Position numbers and translations under genes: made by a program. DNA of 64,000 nucleotides from Alphaproteobacteria bacterium (GTDB lineage: Bacteria > Pseudomonadota > Alphaproteobacteria > Reyranellales > Reyranellaceae), in NCBI GenBank assembly GCA_017308235.1, contig JAFKFL010000008.1, positions 1 through 64,000 of the forward strand. Reading direction: 5' to 3'. This document shows, one piece after another, positions 26,222-35,267 of the stretch (positions are counted from its first letter, which is position 1; the number at the start of each line of letters is the position of its first letter). The notes beneath the pieces were generated by a model. The model worked only from the letters and a program-made list of their open reading frames with translations, made no database searches and was not told the origin of the DNA.

Positions 26222-26311
26222 TGCGTTGTGCGCCCGGCTTCGAATTGGCGGCGTTTCGTGGTGTGGTGTACATGCAGGGGCGAAGCTGCAGATCATGAGT
26301 CCGGTGTCGAA

Positions 26312-26740
26312 ATGAACAAGTCTTTGAAGGTACGGGGTTGCCGCTGGATCGACGTGCCCGGCGCCTCGGATGCGCGCGGTTCGGTCAATTTTCTCGAGTT
26401 CGGCCAGGCGCTGGACTTCCAGCCCAAGCGCATATTCTGGCTGCATCATGTGGCGCCCGGTCAATGGCGCGGCCGACACGGCCATCGCGAGTCCAGACTG
26501 GTGTTCGTGGCCCTGAATGGTCACTGCCAGCTCCATCTCGATGACGGTACGGTGACGGAATCGGTGCGGCTCGATGACCCGGCCCGGGCGCTCTACATGG
26601 CGCCGTGGGTATGGCACGAATTGACCGACTTCGCGCAGGACACGGCGGTCATGGTGGTCGCATCGTCGCTCTACGAAAACACCGAATACCTGCGCGATTA
26701 CGACGAGTTCAAAGATGAAGTGAAAGGGCGCGTGGCGTGA
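26312..26740 (+). CDS. dTDP-4-keto-6-deoxyhexose 3,4-ketoisomerase (FdtA/QdtA family)
   Basis: The 142-residue cupin has the FdtA/WxcM-like pattern: SLKVRGCRWIDVPGASDARG, LDFQPKRIFWLHHVAPGQWR, then GRHGHRESRLVFVALNGHCQ with a His cluster, and MAPWVWHELTDFAQDTAVMV. It should isomerise dTDP-4-keto-6-deoxyglucose to the 3-keto form ahead of amination. The GTG of the aminotransferase gene overlaps its stop (GTGA), which strongly supports the pairing. Confidence 0.87.
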   Translation: MNKSLKVRGCRWIDVPGASDARGSVNFLEFGQALDFQPKRIFWLHHVAPGQWRGRHGHRESRLVFVALNGHCQLHLDDGTVTESVRLDDPARALYMAPWVWHELTDFAQDTAVMVVASSLYENTEYLRDYDEFKDEVKGRVA

Positions 26741-27840
26741 TCCCCTTCCTCGACATGAAGCCGGCCTATGCCGAGCTCAAGCCGCAACTCGACGCCGCTT
26801 ATGCGCGGGTGATGGAGTCGGGCTGGTTCGTGCTCGGCAAGGAGGTCGAAGCGTTCGAGGCGGAGTATGCGGCTTTCTGCGGCGCCAAATACTGCGTCGG
26901 CCTCGGCAACGGACTCGAAGCGCTGGAGCTGGTATTGCGCGGTTGGGATGTCGGACCGGGCGACGAGGTGATCGTGCCGTCCAACACCTACATTGCGACC
27001 TGGCTTGCGGTGACGGCGGTTGGCGCCAAGGTCGTGCCGGTCGAACCGACGCCCGAGGGACCGAACATCGATCCGGAGCGCATCGCCGCCGCCATCACGC
27101 CGCACACACGGGCCATCATGCCGGTCCATCTCTATGGCGAGCCGGCGGACATGGACGCGATCATGGCGCTGGCCGACAAGCACGGGCTCAAGGTCATCGA
27201 GGACGTGGCGCAGGCGCAGGGCGCCAAGGTGCGCAACCGGCGGACCGGCGCACTCGGCCACGCCGGCGCGCACAGCTTTTTCCCGACCAAGAATATCGGC
27301 GCCTTTGGCGACGGCGGCGGGGTGACGACCGATGATGCGGCGCTCGCCGATCGGCTGCGCACGTTGCGCAACTACGGCAGCAAGGTGAAGTACGTCAATA
27401 TCGAGCGCGGCTACAATTCGCGCCTCGACGAGATGCAGGCGGCTTTCCTGCGCGTGAAACTGAAAGTGCTCGATGAGTGGAACGACCGCCGCCGCCAAGT
27501 TGCGGCCCGCTACGACGACAAGCTCGCCGGCATTCCTGGCCTCGGCTTGCCGCGCGCGCCGCAATGGGCGGAGCCGGTGTGGCATCTCTATGTCGTTCGC
27601 GCCGAGCGTCGCAAGGAGCTGATGGCGGCGCTCGACAAGGCGGGCGTCGGTGCCTTGATCCACTATCCGATCCCGCCGCATCTGCAGGATGCCTATGCCG
27701 ATCTGCGACAGGGCAAAGGCACGTTCCCGTTGGCCGAGACGCTGGCCAACACGGTGCTCAGCCTGCCGATGGGGCCGCATATATCCGAGAAGACAGTCGA
27801 CGAGGTGGCAGCCGTGGTGCGTGGGGCGCTGCGCGGCTAA
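26737..27840 (+). CDS. DegT/DnrJ/EryC1/StrS-family sugar aminotransferase (FdtB/QdtB-like)
   Basis: The 367-residue PLP aminotransferase has FVLGKEVEAFEAEYAAFCGA near the N-terminus and the PLP lysine in AHSFFPTKNIGAFGDGGGVT. With the overlapping ketoisomerase it would make dTDP-3-amino-3,6-dideoxyhexose, a sugar used in O-antigen or S-layer glycans. No acetyltransferase is adjacent. RmlB, which makes the precursor, is encoded separately at 45685. The start is GTG at 26737, within the stop codon of the preceding gene. Confidence 0.9.
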   Translation: MIPFLDMKPAYAELKPQLDAAYARVMESGWFVLGKEVEAFEAEYAAFCGAKYCVGLGNGLEALELVLRGWDVGPGDEVIVPSNTYIATWLAVTAVGAKVVPVEPTPEGPNIDPERIAAAITPHTRAIMPVHLYGEPADMDAIMALADKHGLKVIEDVAQAQGAKVRNRRTGALGHAGAHSFFPTKNIGAFGDGGGVTTDDAALADRLRTLRNYGSKVKYVNIERGYNSRLDEMQAAFLRVKLKVLDEWNDRRRQVAARYDDKLAGIPGLGLPRAPQWAEPVWHLYVVRAERRKELMAALDKAGVGALIHYPIPPHLQDAYADLRQGKGTFPLAETLANTVLSLPMGPHISEKTVDEVAAVVRGALRG

Positions 27841-27847
27841 GCCGGAA

Positions 27848-29038
27848 TCAGTGGTCCACGACCGCCAGCAAATCCTTGGCCGCGAGCCCTGCCAGCCGGG
27901 CATTGGGATGGCCGTCATGCGGGAAGAGGAAGTTCGACCATTGATCGGACTGGCCGATGATCTTCCGGATCGACACCATCGGCATGCCGAGATCACGAAT
28001 GGCATAAAAGGTCGGGATATGCCGGAGGTCGACGGCGTATGGCTCTTCGTGATCGGGCCAGTCGTAGATGACGATCAACGGCGCATTGTAGCGTTCGCGG
28101 ACCAGATCGCGTAGCCGCGCCATCAGGGCGACGAAAAGAGCGTGCTGCTCGTCTTCGAGCGCGGGCGTTTCCGTCCGCGCGACCGAGGCAAGATAGGTCC
28201 GCGCCAGATAGGAAACGCCGGCCATCGGATGGGACCAGCGGTGCTCGTTGAAGGTTCCGGTATGGCGCAGCTTGCCGTTTTCGAGCACGAAGCGCGGTGA
28301 GCTGCCAAGCCAGCCTCCATCACCGGTGAGGCGAGGCAATTGCGTCGCCGCGATCCAGGTCACGACAGCTGCAACCTTGCCGACGACGTAGCGGTCATAC
28401 AGTCCGGTCTCCATCGCACGCACGAGATGGCTGGGCGCGTAGCCAAGAACGCCGAGATTGACGACATGTCCGCCGTGGCGCAGCCCCCTGGCGAAGTTCG
28501 ACGCCAGGGTCTGGTCGTCGGCCAGGCCTTCGCCGAAGGTAAAGGAATCGCCGATGAAGAGGTACGTCGGGCCTTCGGCGCGCGAGCCTGGCGTCAGGCG
28601 CGCACCGGTCGCATCGATCGTGTAGGTCTGATGGAAGACGGTCTCGTCGCCATAGGTGGCGAGCATATCGACCGTCGTGTTGGGCCGAGGCCGATAGCCG
28701 ACGATCGGGTCGCTGTCATGCCAGACCGAGGGCGTGCTCACCTTGACGACGTCCCGGTTGACTGGCGGCGACGCCAGGATGCCGAAGGCCGCCTCGGCGC
28801 CAGCGAGGGAGAGCAACAGTGAGGCGAGCAGAAGCGAGGCGTTGCGCCAGAACGGCCGCGCAAACAGGGCAACGCCGCTCAGGGCAAGTACGCCGCCGAT
28901 GCAAAGCGCGGCAACCGGAGGCAGCCAGATCGTGCTGGCGACGAATCCTCCGACGAGCAGCAGAGTGATCGAGGCCGTCCAGACGGCAGACTTGCGGTAC
29001 GCGTTTCGCTCGATGAGCACGGGCCAGTCAGACCACAT
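27848..29038 (-). CDS. Membrane-anchored SGNH/GDSL-type hydrolase
   Basis: The 396-residue protein has three N-terminal hydrophobic helices (residues ~10-100), then a domain with the block I motif LFIGDSFTFGEGLAD and block V DGHPNARLAGL carrying the catalytic-type Asp and His. The family removes or transfers acyl groups on polysaccharides and lipids. Convergence with the amino-sugar genes (7 bp apart) makes a glycan-modifying role plausible, but this is inference. The start at 29038 is divergent from the LLM gene at 29124. Confidence 0.77.
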   Translation of the reverse strand: MWSDWPVLIERNAYRKSAVWTASITLLLVGGFVASTIWLPPVAALCIGGVLALSGVALFARPFWRNASLLLASLLLSLAGAEAAFGILASPPVNRDVVKVSTPSVWHDSDPIVGYRPRPNTTVDMLATYGDETVFHQTYTIDATGARLTPGSRAEGPTYLFIGDSFTFGEGLADDQTLASNFARGLRHGGHVVNLGVLGYAPSHLVRAMETGLYDRYVVGKVAAVVTWIAATQLPRLTGDGGWLGSSPRFVLENGKLRHTGTFNEHRWSHPMAGVSYLARTYLASVARTETPALEDEQHALFVALMARLRDLVRERYNAPLIVIYDWPDHEEPYAVDLRHIPTFYAIRDLGMPMVSIRKIIGQSDQWSNFLFPHDGHPNARLAGLAAKDLLAVVDH

Positions 29039-29123
29039 CCCTAATTTCGACGCTACAACAAAGTGGGATGCGCGACGGCTGCAATCGATGGATGATGGTG
29101 CGAAGGACGAGGAGGGAAGCACT

Positions 29124-30161
29124 ATGAAGCTCGGCTTGTCGATCGGCTATTCGCGCGCACACATGGATGTTCCGGTGAAGCTGGTGCAGCGCGCCGAGGA
29201 GCTTGGCTACGATTCGGTGTGGACCGCCGAGGCCTATGGCTCCGATGCCGTGACACCGCTGGCTTATCTCGCGGCCAAGACAAGCCGCATCAAACTCGGC
29301 ACAGGTATCATGCAGCTTGCCGCCCGCACGCCGGCCAATGCCGCGATGTCGGCGGCAACGGTCGATGCCATGGCCGGAGGCGGCCGCTTCATTGCCGGCC
29401 TCGGCGTCTCGGGGCCGCAGATCGTCGAAGGCTGGTACGGTCAGCCGTGGGGCAAGCCCTACTGGCGCATGCGCGACTACGTGGCGATCATGCGCAAGAT
29501 CTTCGCGCGCGAGGCGCCGGTGTCGCACGAGGGCCGAGAGATCTCGCTGCCCTACAAGGGCGAAGGCGCAACGGGCCTTGGCAAGCCGCTGAAGTCGATC
29601 CTGCACATGAACCCCAACATCCCGATCTATCTCGCCACGGAGAACGAGACGACCGTGAAGCTCACGGCCGAGATCGCTGACGGCTGGCTGCCGCTCGGTT
29701 TCGCGCCGGGTTCGATGGAGGATTACCGGCCGTGGCTGGAAGAGGGATTCCGTCGCGCCGGCAACAGGAAGAGCCTGAAAGATTTCGCCATCCAGGCCAT
29801 GGCTCATGTCGAGGTCGATAGCGACATCAAGGCGGCGCTGCGGCGGCTCAAACCGGAAGTCGCACTCTATGTCGGCGGCATGGGCCACAAGACCAAGAAC
29901 TTCCACAACGACCTGATGGTGAAGCGCGGTTTTGGAGACGCGGCCAAGCGCATCCAGGAACTCTACCTTGCTGGGCGCAAGGAAGAAGCGATCGATGCTG
30001 TCCCCGATGAGTGGGTTGACGGCAAGGCCCTGGTTGGGCCGCCCGCGCGCATCAAGGAACGGTTCCGTCCCTGGTTGGATTCAGGTGCAACCGGCCTCAC
30101 CATCCGTTCGCGCCAGCCAGAAGCCATCGAAGTGATCGCCGAGGCCGCGCGGCGCAACTAG
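29124..30161 (+). CDS. LLM-class flavin-dependent oxidoreductase (F420-type subgroup)
   Basis: The 345-residue protein starts MKLGLSIGYSRAHMD and has the luciferase-like barrel with AEELGYDSVWTAEAYGSDAV, TSRIKLGTGIMQLAARTPA and GGGRFIAGLGVSGPQIVEGW. It resembles the F420-dependent-annotated subgroup common in actinobacteria and some alphaproteobacteria; the cofactor (F420 or FMN) cannot be read here. A gaggagggaag ribosome-binding site precedes the ATG at 29124. Confidence 0.88.
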   Translation: MKLGLSIGYSRAHMDVPVKLVQRAEELGYDSVWTAEAYGSDAVTPLAYLAAKTSRIKLGTGIMQLAARTPANAAMSAATVDAMAGGGRFIAGLGVSGPQIVEGWYGQPWGKPYWRMRDYVAIMRKIFAREAPVSHEGREISLPYKGEGATGLGKPLKSILHMNPNIPIYLATENETTVKLTAEIADGWLPLGFAPGSMEDYRPWLEEGFRRAGNRKSLKDFAIQAMAHVEVDSDIKAALRRLKPEVALYVGGMGHKTKNFHNDLMVKRGFGDAAKRIQELYLAGRKEEAIDAVPDEWVDGKALVGPPARIKERFRPWLDSGATGLTIRSRQPEAIEVIAEAARRN

Positions 30162-30187
30162 GCATCCCACTTGACGAGGTCGGGAGG

Positions 30188-30230
30188 TTGCTGCCCGCCA
30201 TCGCCCGAATTGCGGCGAATGGCGGGCAAG
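30188..30230. terminator. Stem-loop between convergent genes
   Basis: GCCCGCCAT at 30193-30201 pairs with ATGGCGGGC at 30219-30227, with flanking TTGC/GCAA partly extending the stem. It lies between the 3' ends of the LLM gene and the convergent lipoprotein gene. There is no long T tract, so termination by this hairpin is plausible but unproven. Confidence 0.5.
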
Positions 30231-30244
30231 CCAACCCATCCAGG

Positions 30245-30505
30245 CTAGGGATTTCGCTCCGACGGAGGTGAGATGCCGTTGTAGTTGCGATAGTAGTCCC
30301 ACCGCGAGGTGTAGTAGTGGTCGCGTGAGTAATTGTTGCGTGGATAGTAGTAGCCGTTGGACGAGTTGGATGGGTAGTAGGTGTAGCCAGGCGCGTAGGC
30401 ATAGTTGGGGTTGCGATCATAGCGGTAGCCGTCCCCGTAGTAGGGTGAGCAGGCCGCAACAGAACCAACCAGCGCCGCCGCTATCAAATAGGGGGTGAAT
30501 CTCAT
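30245..30505 (-). CDS. Small tyrosine-rich lipoprotein
   Basis: The 86-residue product has a signal peptide ending in a lipobox (LVGSVAAC). The mature part is strongly enriched in Tyr and Asn (YRYDRNPNYAYAPGYTYYPS and NGYYYPRNNYSRDHYY). It probably sits in the outer membrane or periplasm as an acylated protein. The start at 30505 has aggag upstream. No homologue with known function was recognised; Tyr-rich cell-surface proteins can cross-link or bind carbohydrate. Confidence 0.72.
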   Translation of the reverse strand: MRFTPYLIAAALVGSVAACSPYYGDGYRYDRNPNYAYAPGYTYYPSNSSNGYYYPRNNYSRDHYYTSRWDYYRNYNGISPPSERNP

Positions 30506-30624
30506 GGCGATCTCCTTCGCTTCCGAGTCAACCCGATTCCCGCCTCGCGGTTGCATGGTGATGATCTTCGCCGGACAAACAAAAGCCATGTTGCGAATCA
30601 CCCGGATTGGCGGATGACCGGAAA

Positions 30625-31392
30625 ATGGTGAGCGAGCCCGTACCGGGTCGTGTTCTCGGCTCCGGCAAGGAGGCCGAGGTATTCGAATACGGGGAAATGG
30701 TTCTGAAGCTCTATCGGCCGGAAATTCCCAAGCGCTCGGCGTTTCGTGAAGCGGCCATCCTTTCCATCATCGAATCCTTCGGATTGCCAACTCCACGCAC
30801 TGAAGGTGTCCAGCGGATGGCAAATCGATGGGGCGTGATCATGACTCGGGCGGAAGGAACCACGTTCGCCGATGGCCTTCGTATTGAGCTGCGGCGGATG
30901 CCGGAATACTTGAAAGAGATGGCCCGGTTGCAGTCAGACGTCCATCGACATCCCGGGACGTTGTTCCCGGGCCTCAAGGCGCGACTCGCCGCTAACATCG
31001 AAAGCGTTACAGTCCTGAACACCAGCCGCCGGCGGTTTCTATTGAGGCGCCTGGCGGAAATGCCGGACGGTGACCGTCTGTGCCACGGCGATTTCCACCC
31101 TTTCAACATCGTAGGGCCGTTGGGCGCTGGCGTGATTGTCGATTGGCTGAATGCAGCCTGTGGCGAGCCGGTCGCAGATGTCTGCCGGTCCTATGTCCTT
31201 ATCAGGATCATGGACCCGGATATGGCATCTGCCTATGTCGATGCCTATGCGACGATGAGCGGAGAGGCGCGGAGCAGGATTTTCGGCTGGCTTCCCTTTG
31301 TTGCGGCCGCGCGTCTCGCGGAAGGCGTGCCCGACGAAACGGAATCCTTGGTAGCAATGGCGGATGGAATAACCGAAGAGGCAGGATCATGA
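30625..31392 (+). CDS. Phosphotransferase (aminoglycoside phosphotransferase-like kinase)
   Basis: The 255-residue protein has a kinase-like fold. Seen are a glycine loop (GRVLGSGKEAEVFEYG), a lysine in VLKLYRPEIPK and the catalytic loop LCHGDFHPFNIVG. The following metal-binding segment reads VIVDWLNAACGEPVADV. It would phosphorylate a small molecule (choline, sugar, aminoglycoside or homoserine). A TTG at 30607 would lengthen it by six residues. The stop overlaps the next LLM gene (ATGA), so the two proteins probably share a pathway. Confidence 0.82.
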   Translation: MVSEPVPGRVLGSGKEAEVFEYGEMVLKLYRPEIPKRSAFREAAILSIIESFGLPTPRTEGVQRMANRWGVIMTRAEGTTFADGLRIELRRMPEYLKEMARLQSDVHRHPGTLFPGLKARLAANIESVTVLNTSRRRFLLRRLAEMPDGDRLCHGDFHPFNIVGPLGAGVIVDWLNAACGEPVADVCRSYVLIRIMDPDMASAYVDAYATMSGEARSRIFGWLPFVAAARLAEGVPDETESLVAMADGITEEAGS

Positions 31393-32240
31393 AAATTGGT
31401 GCGGTGATGTTTTTTACGGCGGACTCCATGCATCCGGCGGCTCTCGGCCGGGCATTGGAGGAGCGGGGCTTCGAATCGCTCTGGGTGCCGGAGCACACGC
31501 ATATCCCGTCATCGCGCAAGTCGGCCTATCCCGCCGGCGGCGGCCTGATCCGCCCCTATTACGACATCATGGACCCGTTCATGGTCCTGAACACGGCCGC
31601 CACCGCGACCACGAAGCTCAAGGTCGGCACGGGTATCTGCCTGGTGATCCAGCGCGATCCGATCGTCACGGCCAAGATGGTCTCCTCCATCGACCAGCTC
31701 TCGAACGGCCGCTTCCTGTTCGGGGTCGGCAACGGCTGGAACCAGGATGAGGTTGAGAACCACGGCACGGTCTTCAAGACGCGCCACAAGCTTGCGCGCG
31801 AGCGGATCGAGGCGATGAAGACCATCTGGGCCGAGGAGGAGCCCGAGTATCACGCCGAGTTCGTGAATTTCGACAAGATGAAGCAATGGCCGAAGCCCCA
31901 CCAGAAGCCGCATCCGCCGATCATCGTGGGCGGCGGCTTCCCGCATGCCGCGCGGCGTGCGGTTCGCTATGGCGACGGCTGGATCCCGCGCGACGACTGG
32001 CTGGAGCGCGATGGTATCGGTGTCATCGACCAGTTCCGCGCCATGGCGAAGGAAGCGGGGCGCGATCCGGCCAGCCTGCCCATCAGCCTGTTCCGCGTGC
32101 CCGACCGGATCGAGCGTCTGCGCCAATACCAGGAGCTCGGCATCGACCGCGTGGTGTTTTCACTCCCGGCCGATAAGGAGGACAAGATCCTGCCCATTCT
32201 CGACCGCTGGTCCGATCTGAAACGTCAGCTCGGCGTCTGA
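31389..32240 (+). CDS. LLM-class F420-dependent-like oxidoreductase
   Basis: The 283-residue protein has the TIM barrel of the LLM superfamily: MHPAALGRALEERGFESLWV, PEHTHIPSSRKSAYPAGG, LKVGTGICLVIQRDPIVTAK and GRFLFGVGNGWNQDEVENHG. It is a shorter LLM type often annotated as F420-dependent in the TIGR03619 subgroup. The cofactor is uncertain. It overlaps the preceding kinase gene by ATGA and is convergent with the hlyD-like gene. Confidence 0.87.
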   Translation: MKIGAVMFFTADSMHPAALGRALEERGFESLWVPEHTHIPSSRKSAYPAGGGLIRPYYDIMDPFMVLNTAATATTKLKVGTGICLVIQRDPIVTAKMVSSIDQLSNGRFLFGVGNGWNQDEVENHGTVFKTRHKLARERIEAMKTIWAEEEPEYHAEFVNFDKMKQWPKPHQKPHPPIIVGGGFPHAARRAVRYGDGWIPRDDWLERDGIGVIDQFRAMAKEAGRDPASLPISLFRVPDRIERLRQYQELGIDRVVFSLPADKEDKILPILDRWSDLKRQLGV

Positions 32241-32241
32241 C

Positions 32242-33546
32242 CTACTTCTGCCGGAAGGCCTTGTTGAAGGACATCGCGAGCGGGCCGACGATGTAGTCGA
32301 AGGCGGTACGGCTCTCGGTCGGGATCGTTACTGTTGCCGGCATGCCCGGGGAGAGGTGGACGCCGGGAAGCTTGGCGATCTCCGCCATATCCGGGCGAAC
32401 GGAGACAACATAATAGGGGTTGTTCGTACGGGGATCGGTCAGGCGATCGGCCGAGACACGCACCACTTCGCCATGGATCGGCGGCAACAGGCGCTGCTGA
32501 TAGGCCGTAAGCCGAAGCTCAGCCCGCATGTCGGGATGAAGCTCGCTGATATCCTCGACCGCAACCTGAGCCTCCACGGTGAGCGCATCCTCGTCGGGGA
32601 CGATGTCGAGGATCTTCTCGCCACGCTGGATCACGCCGCCGACCGAGAAAACGTTGAGGCCAACGACGCGGCCGCTATAGGGCGAGCGGATCTCCATGCG
32701 GCCGAGCACGGCTTCGGCGTTCGTGCGCTTGGGGATCACTTCGAGAAGGCGCGCCTGGACCTCGTGCAAGTCCTTGGTCACCTCGGCCATGCGATCGTTG
32801 CCGAGCTGCACGATCTGCAGCTCCTGCTCGGCGATGGCCTGCCGGAACTTGGCGATGCCGGCGCGGGTATCGGCGATCTGGCCTTCTAAGCCGTATGCGG
32901 TGCGCTGCAGCTGAAGTAGGCGTGGCCGTGGCAGCAGCATCTTCTCCACGAGTGGCGCCACGCTGTCGGCCTCGTTACGTACCGATTCGAGCTGGTCGGT
33001 GAAAGATTTCACCTGGGCTTCGGCGCCGTCGATCTGCGACCCGAGCTGGCGGATCTTCTCGCCGATCACCTTGCGCTGGCCGTCGAGGGAAGCCCGCCGG
33101 CTGTCGAACTGCTTGAGCTGGCCGGTCCAGATGCCGCGGACGTAGGGGTCGTCGCGACGCTCGACGAGAGCTGGCGGCATGATCATCTCGGCGCCGTTGG
33201 CGAGCTCGGTGAGCAGCCGTGCCTCGGTGGCCCGCAGCACGACATATTGCTCCGACAGCACCTGGTACTCGGCCTTGGCCTGGGTGTCGTCGAGCAGAAC
33301 AAGAACGTCACCCGCCTTGACGTGGTCGCCGTCGCTGACGCGCAGCTCCTTCACGATGCCGCCGTCGAGGTGTTGGACGCTCTTGCGGTTGCCTTCGACC
33401 TTCACCACGCCACTGGCCACGACCGCGCCATTGAGCGGCGCTTTGATCGACCACAGGCCAAGGCCGCCGAAGAAGAGGACGATGATCAACCAGCCGACCA
33501 ACGCCGGCCGCCGCATGGAGTCGTTGAGCATAACGGTGGCGGTCAT
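32242..33546 (-). CDS. hlyD: Type I secretion membrane-fusion protein (HlyD family)
   Basis: The 434-residue protein has an N-terminal transmembrane helix (LVGWLIIVLFFGGLGLWSIK), a biotinyl-lipoyl part with GGIVKELRVSDGDHVKAGDV, a coiled-coil of about 170 residues, and a C-terminal barrel that closes with MPATVTIPTESRTAFDYIVG. It links the ABC exporter to an outer-membrane TolC, which is not in the window. The ATG overlaps the stop of the exporter gene, and the three-gene order cargo, ABC, HlyD is that of a type I secretion operon. Confidence 0.93.
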   Translation of the reverse strand: MTATVMLNDSMRRPALVGWLIIVLFFGGLGLWSIKAPLNGAVVASGVVKVEGNRKSVQHLDGGIVKELRVSDGDHVKAGDVLVLLDDTQAKAEYQVLSEQYVVLRATEARLLTELANGAEMIMPPALVERRDDPYVRGIWTGQLKQFDSRRASLDGQRKVIGEKIRQLGSQIDGAEAQVKSFTDQLESVRNEADSVAPLVEKMLLPRPRLLQLQRTAYGLEGQIADTRAGIAKFRQAIAEQELQIVQLGNDRMAEVTKDLHEVQARLLEVIPKRTNAEAVLGRMEIRSPYSGRVVGLNVFSVGGVIQRGEKILDIVPDEDALTVEAQVAVEDISELHPDMRAELRLTAYQQRLLPPIHGEVVRVSADRLTDPRTNNPYYVVSVRPDMAEIAKLPGVHLSPGMPATVTIPTESRTAFDYIVGPLAMSFNKAFRQK

Positions 33547-35261
33547 GCGACCCTCACGGGATGGACGCCTGCCGGCTCGGCAGCGCGGGTCTGGGCGCGT
33601 GCCAGCTGCGCCAGGATCTCGGTTCGCGAACCGAACATCAAAGCAGCGCCGTCCTTCAGCACCAGAAGCTTGTCGACAACGCCCAGCGTCGCCGGTCGAT
33701 GGGAGACCAGGACGACCGTCGTGCCACGCCGCTTGAGCTCGAGAATGCAGTTGGCGAGCGCCATGTCGCCCTCGGCGTCGAGATTGGAGCTGGGCTCGTC
33801 GAGTACGACGAGGCTCGGGTTGCCATACACAGCACGCGCCAACGCCAGCCGCTGTCGCAGGCCGCCAGAGAGCATGGCGCCTCCTTCGCCGATCGGCGTG
33901 TCGTAGCCCTGGCCAAGACGCAGCACGAGGTCGTGCACGCCCGCCATTTCGGCTGCTTGCAGGATCGCGGCATCGTCGCCGGCCTGGAAGCGGCTGATGT
34001 TGCTGGCCACGGAGCCCGAGAAGAGCTCGATGTCCTGCGGCAAGTAGCCGACATGCTGGCCGAGCGTGCCGTGCGACCACTGGGCAACGTCGGCGCCGTC
34101 GAGCCGCACTGTGCCCGCGGTCGGCGCCATCACACCGACCAGGTGGCGCGCCAGGGTCGATTTGCCGGCTCCCGACGGGCCGATCACGCCAAGGGCTTCA
34201 CCGGGCTCCAGGTTAAACGACACGGTATGCAGCAGCGGCGTTGCGTTGCCAGTGGCCAACGCCGTCACGGCTTCGACCGAGAGCCGTCCGATCGGGCGCG
34301 GCAACGATAGATCGGGGGTTCGGGTCGGGCTCGCGGTGAACAGAACGTTCAGGCGGCGCAGGGCACCGCGTGTGGTGACGAAATTGCGCCAGGAGCCGAC
34401 GATCTGCTCGACCGGCTGCAGGGCGCGACCGAGCAGAAGGCTGGCCGCGAACATGGAGCCCGCCGTCGCGTCACGCTCGATCACCAGGTAGGCGCCCAGA
34501 CCCAGGATCAGCGACTGCATGGAAAGCCGCAGGAACCGGATGACGCTCTGTAAGGTGGCGGCGCGATCGCTTGCTGCCACCTGACGTTCCAGCATGTGAT
34601 TGCGATCGCGTGCCCAGCGCTGGAGCAGGGCCTCGGTCATGCCCATGGCCCGCACCACCTCGGCGTTGCGCAGGCTCGTCTCGGTGAAGCCGTAGCTCAG
34701 GGCGGCGGCGGTATTGGCCTCAGCGAGCGGCGCACGCACCATCAGCTCGTTCAGCAAGGCCATCAGTACCAACAGAACGCAGCAGCCGAACGCAAAGGCC
34801 CCCAACGTCCAATGCAGCAGGAACGCCACCGCCACGTAGATTGGCGTCCACGGCAGGTCGAACAGGGCGTGGATGCCGGCGCCAGTCATGAACTGCCGCA
34901 AGTTGTCGAAGTCGCGCAGAAGCTGGCTGCGCGCGCCGCCGGCCAGCATGGGGCGATTGATGATCGCCGTCATGATACGCGGGGCCATCGCCCGGTCGAG
35001 CCGGATGCTCGCCTTGGTGAGTACGCGGGCGCGAACCGCGTCCAGGGCCGCCAGAGCGAGATAGGCGGCGAGGAGGGCGAAGGTGAGCATCAGCAATGTG
35101 ACTTCGCTGCCGCTCGATACCACCCGGTCGTAGACCTGCAGCATGTAGAGCGGGCCCGCGAGGTAGAGGATGTTGACCGCAAGGCTGAACAGCCCCGCGG
35201 TAACGAAATAAGGAGCGCAGGAACGCACCAGGCGCGCAAGCTCCGGGGGATTGTTGGGCAT
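33543..35261 (-). CDS. Type I secretion ABC permease/ATPase (PrtD/LapB-type)
   Basis: The 572-residue protein has an N-terminal transmembrane domain (SLAVNILYLAGPLYMLQVYD is the family-typical first helix) and an ATPase with Walker A GPSGAGKSTLARHL, signature LSGGLRQRLALARA and Walker B LVVLDEPSSNLD. There is no N-terminal peptidase. It probably exports the neighbouring 1474-residue RTX protein in an unfolded state through its C-terminal signal. It is encoded 6 bp after the cargo and overlaps hlyD by 4 bp. Confidence 0.95.
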   Translation of the reverse strand: MPNNPPELARLVRSCAPYFVTAGLFSLAVNILYLAGPLYMLQVYDRVVSSGSEVTLLMLTFALLAAYLALAALDAVRARVLTKASIRLDRAMAPRIMTAIINRPMLAGGARSQLLRDFDNLRQFMTGAGIHALFDLPWTPIYVAVAFLLHWTLGAFAFGCCVLLVLMALLNELMVRAPLAEANTAAALSYGFTETSLRNAEVVRAMGMTEALLQRWARDRNHMLERQVAASDRAATLQSVIRFLRLSMQSLILGLGAYLVIERDATAGSMFAASLLLGRALQPVEQIVGSWRNFVTTRGALRRLNVLFTASPTRTPDLSLPRPIGRLSVEAVTALATGNATPLLHTVSFNLEPGEALGVIGPSGAGKSTLARHLVGVMAPTAGTVRLDGADVAQWSHGTLGQHVGYLPQDIELFSGSVASNISRFQAGDDAAILQAAEMAGVHDLVLRLGQGYDTPIGEGGAMLSGGLRQRLALARAVYGNPSLVVLDEPSSNLDAEGDMALANCILELKRRGTTVVLVSHRPATLGVVDKLLVLKDGAALMFGSRTEILAQLARAQTRAAEPAGVHPVRVA

Positions 35262-35267
35262 GGTCGA

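Noticed and set aside
30188..30230. Attachment site or IS end
   Set aside because: It is a simple convergent-gene hairpin without flanking direct repeats or transposase.
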